Shown: piece after piece, positions 12,901 through 24,900 of the stretch
Position numbering within the stretch: the first letter of the stretch is position 1
How the letters are laid out: every line of letters begins with the position of its first letter
NCBI RefSeq assembly: GCF_965638725.1
Contig: NC_134949.1
Coordinates: 53,906,151-53,970,150 of the forward strand
From: Aptenodytes patagonicus
Lineage: Eukaryota; Chordata; Aves; Sphenisciformes; Spheniscidae
Direction: 5' to 3'
Length of the DNA stretch: 64,000 nt
Position numbers and translations under genes: made by a program
Notes under the pieces: model-generated
The model's input: the letters and a program-made list of their open reading frames with translations, nothing else
The model's database searches: none
What the model was told of the DNA's origin: nothing

Positions 12901-15900
12901 ACTGTTACATCTTCAAGGGTTGGGATCAGCAGCATGAAGTCCAGCTGGAGGCAGTCATCTGTGGTATACCCCCCAGGCCAATACTGGGGCCAATATATCT
13001 TCATGAATAAGCTGGATGATGGGACAGAGTGCACCCTCAACAGCTCTGCAGATGGTACAAAACTAGGAGGAATGGTTGATACACCAGGTTGTTGTGCTAC
13101 CATTCAGAGGGACCTCAAAAGGCTAGAAAAGTAACCCGACAGTAATCTCATGAACTTCAAAGGGAAATCCAAGTCCAGCATCTGGAGTACAGGCTAGAGG
13201 CTGACCAGCTGGGAAGCAGCTCTGCAGAAAAAAAAAAAAAAACAAACCTGAGACAGTAAGTTCAGTATGAACCAGCAATGTGTCCTTGATGTAAAGAATG
13301 CCAACAGCACCTTGGGCTGCTTAGGAAAAGCACTGCCAGCAGGTCAAGGGAGGTGATCCATGCCCTTTGCTCAACCCTGGTGAGACTACATCTGGAGTGC
13401 TGGGTCCAGTTCTGGGCTCCCCAGTACAAGGCGGCCATAAACTTACTGGAGTGAGTCCAGCAAATGGTCACAAAGATACTTAAGAGACTGGAACACCTTT
13501 CAAGGAAAGGCTGAGATGGCTGGGATCATTTAGCCTGGAGAAGAGAAGGCTCAGAGGGATCTTATCAATGTGTATAAATGATTGATGGGGGGAGTAAAGA
13601 TGAGGGAGCCAGATTCTTCTCAATGATGCCCAGTGACAGGACAAGAGGCAATAAGCACAAAGTGAAATACAAGAAATTCCACTTAAACCTTTTTAAAAAA
13701 TAAAGCTTTTCTACTGTGACAGTGGTTAAACACTGGACTAGGTTGCCCAGGGAGGCTGTAGAGTCTCCACCCTTGGAGCTATTCAAAACCTAACTGGACA
13801 CAATTCTGGGAAGCTAACTTTAATTAACACCACTTTAATCAGAGGGGTTGGACTAGACAATCTCCAGAGGTGCCTTCTATCCTCAACTATTCTACAATTC
13901 TACATATGGAGGTGTCATCGCCACATTTATCTGTGAAAAGCGAAGAGCAGGCCAGATTGTAACAAGAAAAGAATATTTTAGTCGAGCTGGCACTGATGTT
14001 GCTACCATCTGAACTTATTGCTGGTTGCCCAGGAAGAAAATGCTTTCCAGTTTCTCATATTGTCTCAATATATCAGCTTGATCAAGAATTTCCTGTGCTG
14101 CAAAATGTCCTGCATGATGGCAAAGCAGCAGCTTTCTCTGATCATCATCCAGTAACACATCAGCTGCACAGATAATGGATCTGGATAAAAGCTTCACTGA
14201 GAGTAGGTCTGCGTGGACTAGTAAAGCGACGGACTGCTGTACAGACAGGTTTACAACATCCAATAAGTCTGGCTTATGTTAGGGTTATCACAGTCACTGG
14301 ACACACAACCTGCTTCATTTTCCTTAAGTACTATGAAAGGCTATTGTTGGAAGGCTTCATTTTCAATGGGTTGGAAATTTCCCCTACAGCAATTATGCCT
14401 CAGACTCCCTTTAGAGTCTTTCTGGGTGGGGTCTGTTACAAAAACAAATAAACAAAACAAAAAAACCTCACAAGAACCCAATCTGCAAAATAATTAATTG
14501 TTGAGGGCTTTTTCCTGAAGGATTAACTGCAATTTCCAAGACGACTATACCAAAAGAGCTATTTCTAAATATTCCATAGGCCAGAGAGGTACAAAACCAG
14601 AAAACAGTCTGGTAAGAGTCATAGAAGTATATAGCTGTTTCCTGCTTGCCCGCTGTTACAGAGTATTAATATGGTGTTGTCCTTCAGTATGCAATATTGC
14701 AGAGCCTCAGCTTCGGGGTAGGAATGCTCTGCATATCAGGCAATAGCCTGATACAGCAGTATAGAGAGGCATGATACCTACATGGCTAGAAAACTCCCTT
14801 TGAACCTTCAAGATCAATATCTGCTCTTTTTGCTTTGAGTAAAGGGACTCTCCCCTCTGTGACAATAGTTTGCCCACAGAATTGACACACTCTTCTAAAA
14901 TGGTGAGAAGATGACAACCTCTTAAAGTCGAAAAAGAAACTTTCTGGCATGTTCCCTCCCCCTCCACACATACACCCTATGGGATCAAACACTACCACCT
15001 TTGGCAGTTTTTTGTCATAGCTTATTAGTGAGACCTAGATTTCTGTTACTTAAACATACTTGTACAGAACACCATTTAAGACTGCAGGAGAACACTACCT
15101 TTAGAGGCACCACCTTTACTCTGCAGATGATTTTCTCCATCTCTGGTTTCATGCAGTGGGAGTTATGTCCCATGTAGCCATTACCTAAAAGCATTCTCAG
15201 TGAGCTTCTAACATGCCCATCCAACAGCCTACAGTGCATGGTTCAATCTGGCTAAGAATCCTTCCAAAAGAAACAATTTATTTCCCTGGTTCTCCACATT
15301 TTCTCTGAGAAGAGCTCACAGAAATCATAGATAGATCAGACCCTCACTTAGACATAATAGGAATCAGAAGTGACAGTAAATGAAAAACATAGCTGGGTCA
15401 CAAGACAGGCATGTGTTAAACCTCTGTAACTTAAGGTCCCACTTTTATAGGACAGGAAACCAATATCACAAATTTCAAACCATATTAGGCCAATCTATAG
15501 CAAAGAAAGAATACTGTTTTTCTTAAACATACACAGCCACAGAAAAGAATATGCTTATTTGACCTATGCTAAATGACATTTTTTAAGGTGCAAAAATTAT
15601 ACTTGCTACTTATGAATGAAACAGATTGACATAACAGGATTCCATCTACAACCATGAGTGACAAGAAGGACATGAGGCAAGCTACAGCTAATTCACATCT
15701 TTAATGTATGTGGATAATCACTCCGAAATTACTGGTCTGTGTTAGTAAAAAGCAAAACAAAGCACAATCAAACCCCCCACCACCAACTAAAAGCCCCACC
15801 ACTGTACCGGATTGCCTTTGATCTCAAATTCAACAGCAAACTTATTTTGTCTCTTCTAAATTTTTTAGATTTCTGAAAAACATATTTACTAGAAATGATT

Positions 15901-18900
15901 TGTAAGAAATGCTTCTTTGGAAATTGCTAACATCTGTTTAATAACAATTCCTTAACAAAAGGCTATACAATTGAACCTCTACACACTGGGATTCTTGTCT
16001 AGCAAAGTAAAATAAAAAACAAAGCACTGCTTGCAAATGGACATAAAATGATAGACTTCTATATGGAAAAAAATCTAGCAGTTCGACTTTTGCAAATATC
16101 CAATTAGTGAATTCTCAATCTGCTACACTGCCTTCCTCTGTCAACACACAATTCTTTTCATGTCAGAAATGCGTAAACACCGTTTTGTTGACCAAACAGA
16201 ACAGTGAAAAGGAAAAGTGTTTGGCCTAAAATAGCTCATTCACAGAAATTAAATTGGTTCCCAGGTTGTTGCTTTTGTTGTTTGTTTTTGCATATAGAAG
16301 GGAAAAAAAAAGGTGTGTATTTCAAATGCTTAAAACATTATTATCCAAGCCGTATACATATACACACACAAACAAATTTTTTAGTATTCAAGCAAGATAG
16401 TTACATTCCACAGGTAATTCACAAAATGCTCACTTTCATACCTGCTTTGTGAAATGGATAATAGTCCACTGTTAAATAGCTGAAGGAAAGCTGCATGGCC
16501 CCTCCTGTAATGCGTCTATTTGAGTCTGTAAAATAAAACAACGCTCAGCTCTGCAGACATTGTATTTAGCATGTTAGTTCTCATGTTGCTGCATTCCCTT
16601 AAACACCTAACAGCTACTTCTTCCTCCCCTTTAACTGGCTCTCCTTACAACCTCATTATCTTCCCTCAAAATTTTCATTTAGGTAGTCTTCACCGGTTTC
16701 TAAAGATCGGCTTGTAGAACTCTGTATTCTGTACTTGGTCACTATTAACAAATTGCATATTGTTTTAAATGCTATTAAAAAGTAAAGACAACTCTTTCAA
16801 CACGTATTACTGCAGTTTTTCTGAAACAAAACTTTTCACACTGAATATATGATTATGACCAGTCATTCGAAGTCAACATTTACTTTCAAGAACATTGTAA
16901 ATATAATTTATTTTATTTCACAAATATTATTGCAGTGAAGAGGTCTTCTGAGAGTCCTCTGTTCTGATTTTTCCACTGCTAAATTTAAACTTCATGGCCA
17001 AAAATAAAGGACCAATAAAGAGATCTCACTAAGAATGATAAACCCCAACTGCAGTAGATACACTGCATGTAAGGAAATACATCCCTAGCCAGTGAACCTT
17101 ATGCTCTGCTGCTCTGCAAATGTCTTCCCTAATCAAGGAAATACATTTGCCAAAATCTAAGTTTTCCATACTCTTTTCTTCAGCAGACCTTGTATGCCTC
17201 TATAAATTTTTCAGTGACTAGCCAGCTCCTTGAATATACACTGATATGTCATTCTCTTCTGATCACTTTTAAAAGGCATGAAAGAAGTGTCATTTGTCTT
17301 CTTTTTTCCTGATTCTAAATATGGCTATATGCAATAGCCTTTCATTTAAAAAAAAAACCCAAAAAACACACCAAAGTACAAGTATTACACACAAAATTAT
17401 AAGGCCACAGAACACTTGTTCCATTCTTTCTATGTGCTGCAGAGCATACCAAATTCTCTAAATTAGTAACACAAAAGGACTGCTCTTTTATTAGTCTGTA
17501 TTTTATAAGAGTATTACAGAAGCAGATTGTATAGTGACCCTTTCAAGCCACAGTAATGTTGCCACTGCATTCTTCATAACCCAGTTAACTTGTAATATAA
17601 AAGAAAAAAAACAGTAACAATCAGACTGGACAGAATCAGTTTCTAGAAGACAGGAAAAGCACTGAAGCTACTAGCACTCTTAGCAGTTTTTATTGCATTT
17701 ATTCTAAAATAATTACATTTAATAATGAAATGCTGTCCTGATAGAGGCACCTAGCTGATTTTAAATGTGTCTACAGACACTGAAGACAATTCTGAATATT
17801 CCTCTAAAATAAAGACTCTCAATTAACATTATTGTATTCCTCAAAATGTCTTCTAAAGATTATTATGGTGCACAGGCATGTTACTTTAAAAAAAAAAAGT
17901 TACCTTTTTCTTTAGAATGGATATCATCACATATATGTAGGTCCAAATGGGAAATTACTAAGTGATGAGAAGTTTCCTTAACATCAAAATCATTAAACAA
18001 TTTTACTATTGCATCGTTTTGATCAGGTGCTACCGTTGTCTGGTGCGCTTTCACTTGCTGAGAGCTGGGTGCAGGGGCAGAGCTCTGAAAAAATATTTAG
18101 TCATATTGATTTATAAAGTTTATCCTTCCTTTCAAGCATAAGTACCCTTTTACTTACTCAAAACACGCCTTGGAAATAAGGAAAAATCTGCACCACGTGC
18201 GTTCACCTTGGATCGTTACTGAGATTTAAGTGTGCTGTTTTAGAATAAAGCTAAGTTGGGCTAATGACTAGGTGTCACAAAGAGGCAATGGCAGTGCATC
18301 CCCCATTCTCCCCTTCCTCCATACTTCTTTACACCCCTGTCACTTGCAGCACTGGTATTTTTCTAACTTTTGCTGCAAGCTGTTCAGGGAACTAAACCAG
18401 CAGAAAACTATCGATTTTTTGTTGGGCTCATTTCTGCTAGTTTAATTCCCCTACGTCACAATAGGGTCAAACATGAGCCAGTGCCAGTCCAGGGAATTGG
18501 TGAGATGCAAATACATGGAATTGAAGAATCAGGACCTCCCTGCTCAGTAACAGCTAACCATTAGATTGCTGTAGCTAAACCATCAAATCACATCATAAGT
18601 CATCAGGACCACCACAAGAACGGAACTCTCCATTACAGTACGCTAGCTTTATTGTAAGAGATTCTATACAAATGACTTCACTCAATCAGTCTTAGTAACA
18701 AATTATGTTTTATTTTTATAGGACTATCTTTTATCAGTGTATTTGTGCTGCTTCTTCACAGACAAGAAGAGGTCCCTCCCCCCAACACTCACAAAGCCCA
18801 GTTGGTCTAGTCTGCTGTATGCGCTGGAAGAAGATCACGATTTACGTAAGTCTACCTTACATGCAGCATCAATACCACATCTATTCCAGCAGAAATATGT

Positions 18901-21900
18901 TAAAAGTAGAATTATTTTTCACTATGTATTCCAACAAGAGAGCTGCATGAAGGAAAGCTCTTAGTAAGAGCTAACGTTTCAGTACCATAAAAACAAACTG
19001 GACAAGCACTGAAAAACTGTATGTTTTTACACAGCAACAAAAACTTTAAATCATTATAGTAAGCATATCTATCCACACATTAAGGTTACCTTAGGGTGTC
19101 CTAATTATTTTTTTTTAATTCATAACCAGAAAATATTTGGAGAGCAAATTTACTAAACAGTCAACTTAAGTAAATACAGAAGTCTAAATACTCTGTACAT
19201 GGATAAAAAAATACAACTATTTTCTTTCCTGCAATTAACATCAATAGACTTTATTTTACAAGATTTTGTGTATTTTATACTACTGTGATTCATTCCCAAT
19301 GTAATTTAAGATATACAGCTGAATGAAAATGAGTAACTGAACATTCTCTAAAATAAATTAACACAACTAACCACACTGTGTTGTATTTTAGAACACCTGA
19401 TAACGATATAGCGAGACAATCAATTGTCATACCTGTGCTGTTTCAGAAGCCAAGCTTTTTCTCTGTTCTGTTGATTTCTCTATGGCTTCACTAAGAGATT
19501 TGGCATATTGCACCATGGCTTTCAACTGGGAATCGGTCAAAACCCATAGCAAATCATCCAGAATCAGAACCAGTTTTGATGCCACTACATTACAATCCTT
19601 TAACTGTAGAATAAAAATTTAAACAAGTCAAATGGGTCCATTAAATACTTACATTTCTTATATAAAATACAAGGATAAAAAAAAAGTTGAATGCAAAACC
19701 ACACTTCCCAAAAAGCAAATTTCTTCCATATAAATAACAAACATTTTTTATTTTAAATTGTTTTCTTCTCATTAACTAAAAAGTACCTAAGATAAAGTAC
19801 ATTTATGCCTCATTTTTTATTTGTTTGGCATGCATTGGATATCAAACTGATGCATTTCTCTACATGTAAGTAATGTAAATATTGCCAGAATCTAGAGGTA
19901 AGTTAGCATGTATCATCATAAACAAAGCTCTGCAGATCAAACAATTTCATTAGTAGTATACCTGTGCAAGGTCTTCATCTTCAAATACTGCCTGCAATAT
20001 TTCTTATAAACTCTACAGTCTTACCGATTATATGTTATTAAAAATTTAGTTCAGGGAATTCTACATTTTATACAGCTTAAATTTAAAACCTTTACTATGT
20101 GCACGTATGCATTAAGAGCATGAGTTAAAAATGAATTCATAAAATAATAAAAGATTTCAAACTTTTCAAGTTTACCCTTCTTTTAAGCGTGACCCTGATT
20201 TTTGATTGGTTAGTAATCAGTCGAACTGGAGCACTCATGATTTCATGCTTAGAACTCTGGATTGCATCTGCTTCTATTCTGATCATCTGCCAGTTGATTT
20301 CCTTAAAAGTCAAAACCTTTAAAGAGAGAGAAAAAGAGAAAAACAACTTCATGCAATATGACAGTTTACTTGGACCTAAGCATGTGCATGTGTATGTATA
20401 TACCTGTACATATATATTCACTCACATGTATCCTTCATGCAGAGCCACATGAACAGAACAGATACAAGTCACTTGTTAGTCCACTTACAGGTGTCAGGAA
20501 GTAAAGCCCTGATCCTTCTCTCTACCTCCAGAACATCACAGAAATGTTAAGCTAGTTCCAAGCAGGCAGAGGTAACAAGCAGCATTTAAAATATTCAGAA
20601 GAAAATAAAGGTCACAATTATTGCATACTAGATCGCTTTTGGTAGAGGAAAAAAGATTGTGTAGTTTAGTTTCAAAATTCTACATCCCAGTATATAGGAA
20701 AAGAGGGGGGAGGGAAGCAAAGCTACAGGATGGGAGAGGTTTTTGGAGTGTTTTATTTCAATTAAAAGAGAAAGTTAAACATTGAGCACATTGTATGCCA
20801 TATAGACTCCACAAGCTTTGAATCCATTACATGGATTTCTAGAAGACACAGCAAGCAAACATTAGAATAATGATACAAGAGCAGCAAGTACAGCTGGATA
20901 CTGAAAATCAAATATGGGAAAATGAGTGACTGTCCAGCAGCAACATCATGGAGAACATCAAATGAACAGGATATCAAGAGGAAAAAACATTAATTCTAGT
21001 TTCCCTAAAACTCCTTCCTACATTAAACTCTGAAGAAAAAAAGATCAGCCATGGGGGAAGTGGAAGAGGGAAGAGTTTGTTTGGCACATGTCTGATTTTT
21101 CAGCTGTCATTCTCCTCTTGTCAATTTGAAAACTGTACAGCCTATGTCCTGCAAATAGAAGCAGAGACTTAAGTAAAACATACCCAATGTGTTTGGGAAG
21201 GAGGCACACACAATGAAGTGAACAAGATGGAAAGACACAGTGCAAAGTAGCCTGAAATATACTATTTACAGAAAAGCAGAGTACCTACCCTCCTCATCCA
21301 GGAGATGCAGCGTGAATGGAAGCTTCTAAAAAAGTTTTAAGGAGATTCCTTATTGCGTTAAGTGTAGCTACAGTGCAAAGCTAAAAGCTTACTCCCTTGA
21401 AACGTAGTTTAGCACAAGTTATCTTTATAGTACAGTGCCAGTTTTGTTTTTTCACCTTTTCATGCAATTTACTGCTAACAAATCATTCACTACCGTTTCT
21501 AGAGATTTATGTTTCCAGAATTCATTGCACTACAAGGAACACTCCCCAGGGAAAGCTCTGTTGTATATGGACGACTATTCAGAATCAAATTCTTCCTAAA
21601 AAGCACAAAATAAAAAAATATGGCAATACAAAATTCCACCTAGTCAAACCTTAATCCTTCCCTCTTTAGACTTCATTAACAGATGAGCATTAGCATACAG
21701 ATAAGCTGCAGGAAACTGTCCTGGTTTCGGCTGGGATAGAGTTAATTTTCTTCCTAGTAGCTGGTACAGTGCTGTGTTTTGGATTTAGCATGAGAATAAT
21801 GTGATAACACACCAATGTTTTAGTATAAACACTGCTTAGCATCAACTAAGTCAAAGACTTTTCAGCTTCCCATACTCTGCAAGCGAGGAGGTGCACAAGA

Positions 21901-24900
21901 GCTGGGAGGGAGCATAGCCAGGACAGCTAATCCAAACTGGCCAAAGGGATACTCCATACCATGCGACATCATGCTCAGTATATAAGCTGGGGGGAGTGGG
22001 CCGGGGGGCGGTGACCGCTGCTCGGGGACTGGCTGGGCATCAGTTGGCCGGTAGTGAGCAGTTGCATCACTTTTATCCTGGGTTTTGATCCTCTCTCTCT
22101 ATTGTTGTTTTCCTTTTCATTACAATTTACTATTTTATATCCACTATTAAACTGTTCTTATCTCAATCCATGAGTTTTCTTACTTTTGCTCTTCCAATTC
22201 TCTCCCCCATCCCATGGGGTGGGGGTGGAGGGGGGGGCTGGGAGAGAGGGCAGGAGGGTGAGCGAGCAGTTGTGTGGTGCTTGGTTGCCAACTGGGGTTA
22301 AACCACGACAGTCCTTTCTGGTGCCCAGCATGGGGCTCGAAGGGTTTGAGGTAACAACAGGTTTGACTGGAATGTGGTAGATCAAATTTATATCTGTTAA
22401 TGTTGTTTAGTTAGCAATTGGCAGGCTCCTGTGCTTACCTTGGGGCTTGCTTGCCTCACTGTATATTAGAGTCTAGTACTCGTTAGTGGCTGCTTTTTGC
22501 TTTCGCCACTTGCCGTACTGCTGTACTGATTATCATCTTACTCTGTTGTGCCTGGGAACATTTTGATAATGGCAATGGCCATACGCCTGGGCTGGCAGAT
22601 GGCCAGGGCATCGCTGCTGTTTCTGTGCTGCTGTACTGGACAGGCTGGAACACCAGTGTGAACTCGAGTCAAAGGGACTGTGACCTGTGGATGAGTCCAC
22701 GCGGGAACAGGACACCCCGAAGCATCTGTGGCCGTGGTTATGTTTGTGCCACAGCAGATATACCTCTAAAGGGATTGTGGCCCAAGGATAAGTCCATGCT
22801 GGAGAAGGTACACCTCGAAGCATCTGTGGCTGTGGATAAGTCCATGCTGCAGCAGGTACACCTTGAAGCATCAGGTGTACCATGAGGTCATGCTGGAGCA
22901 CCTCAAAGTGTGTGGCCATGGATAAGCCCATGACAGAGCAGGTACACCCCTGGAGGGACTGCAGCCATGGGTAAGGCCATGTTGGAGCAGGTTTACTTCT
23001 GAATGGACTGTGGCTGTGGGTAAGGCCACGCTGGAGCAGGTATATTTCTGAAGGCATTGTAGCCCATGGAGAAGGCCATGCTGGAACAGGTGCACCTCAA
23101 AGTGACTGTGGCTGTGGATAAGTCTACGCCGCAGCATAGAAATCATGGTATACGAAACTCTATGATTGTCCTGGTTTAACCCCAGCCGGCAACTAAGCAC
23201 CACACAGCCACTCGCTCACTCCCCCCCGGGGATGGGGGAGAGAATCAGAAGAGTAAAACTGAGAAAACTGACAGGTTGAGATAAAGACAGTTTAATAGGT
23301 AAAGCAAAAGCCACGCACGCAAGCAAAGCAAAACAAGGAATTCATTCACTACTTCCCATCGACAGGCAGGTGTTCAGCCATCTCCAGGAAAGCAGGGCTC
23401 CATCACGCGTAATGGTTACTTGGGAAGACAAATGCCATCACTCCAAACGTCCCCCCCTTCCTTCTTCCCCCAGCTTTATATGCTGAGCATGATGTCATAT
23501 GGTATGGAATATCCCTTTGGTCAGTTGGGGTCAGCTGTCCCAGCTGTGTCCCCTCCCAACTTCTTGTGCACCCCCAGCCTGCTCGCTGGTGGGGTGGGGT
23601 GAGAAGCAGAAAAGGCCTTGACTCTGTGTGAGCACTGCTCAGCAGTAATGAAAGCATCCCTGTATTATCAACACTGTTTTCAGCACAAATCCAAAACATA
23701 GCCCCATACTAGCTACTATGAAGAAAATTAACTCTACCCCAGCCAAAACCAGGACAGAAAGACAAACTGTCAGAAAAAATAGTTTTCAACTTATTATTTT
23801 TGTGGTATTTTTAACTAACGTTCTCTTGGGGTTCCTTTCCCTACATAAAAAGCACTACCAGACTCCTTAACTCTGTGTAAACTCTTTGTTCCGGAATAAT
23901 CATCTTTAAACAGGCAAACATGGGCAAAATTTGAAACACCTATTTATCTAAGGCCAGATGTATGCTAAAATAAGTCTTTCTCAATACAACATACAATATT
24001 TAGAATCAATCTTGCACTCAGCATACATTTTACTTTGGTTACATGGGAGAAAGCAGAATAATGGTGTACACCAATCTGGGACTTCCATGTTAAATTCTCC
24101 CAGACAGTAGAAAAGAATGCACTTCACTGCTATTACTTTTTTGTATACATATGATTTAGTTATTCCAAGAAAAATATTTAATTCTTGCATAGGAACTTTA
24201 TTAAAATTCAGTTAAAACTGCTTAAAGAAAAAAAAATCCTTATTAGGCAAACCCTCACAAGCAACTAAATAACCAGTTAAAGCTTTATAATAATAATAAA
24301 AAACCAGCACAACGCCTGATCCTTCCACATTTAATACACCATTCCTTTTTCTTTCAGTACTCTTCAAGTCTGGTCTAGTTTGCATTTTAAAATGGTCACA
24401 AGCCTGGAGAAGGTAAGAGGGGAACAGTACATATGCTTGCCCTGGTCTTTGCTCTTCCCTAAGCATCCACTTTGGCCACTGCTAGAGACATGACATTTGC
24501 TCTGACTCACATCCACCATTTTTACATCCTTGTGTTCCTAGAGGACAGCTGAAATTACTGAGCACAGAATGTCTCCATTCCCAGTAACGGCGTGTTTCCT
24601 AGACTGTATAAAGTTGCAATTCAACTTCCTCCTCCTTTACCACAAAAACAAAGAAAAAAAAGTTAGCAAAAGATAGTATTTACCTCTCCACGTTGAGCTT
24701 CTTGTATTCTGGTAAATCTGAGGTCCGCATGTTCCCAGTTCGCATTTACACTATATATTCTCAACTGGGAAAGTTCAAATGAAGCATTAAAGGCTTTTGC
24801 ACCAATCCTTATTATAATGGAGTTCACAGAAACCGAAATACCTTCTACCACTTTTTCAGCAAAGCCGTATTCACTAAAAAGTGAAATGCCAACATATTAA

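Larger units (their letters stand above)
9931..16441 (-). other. BLTP3B: BLTP3B intron 9
   Basis: This 6.5 kb intron contains the long CR1 copy (about 11.0-13.9 kb) and the broken coding-like segment (about 14.0-15.2 kb), both described separately. The ends at 9.93-11.0 kb and 15.3-16.4 kb are AT-rich with nothing recognisable. Confidence 0.85.
20317..24683 (-). other. BLTP3B: BLTP3B intron 5
   Basis: This 4.4 kb intron hosts the endogenous retrovirus remnant at 21,717-23,756. The sequence on either side (20.3-21.7 and 23.8-24.7 kb) is AT-rich with no recognisable gene. Confidence 0.85.

Noticed and set aside
22533..23057. 174-codon minus frame, and the overlapping 110-codon frame at 22,871-23,203
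   Set aside because: Both are readings of the tandem array in the ERV leader, which is open on both strands.
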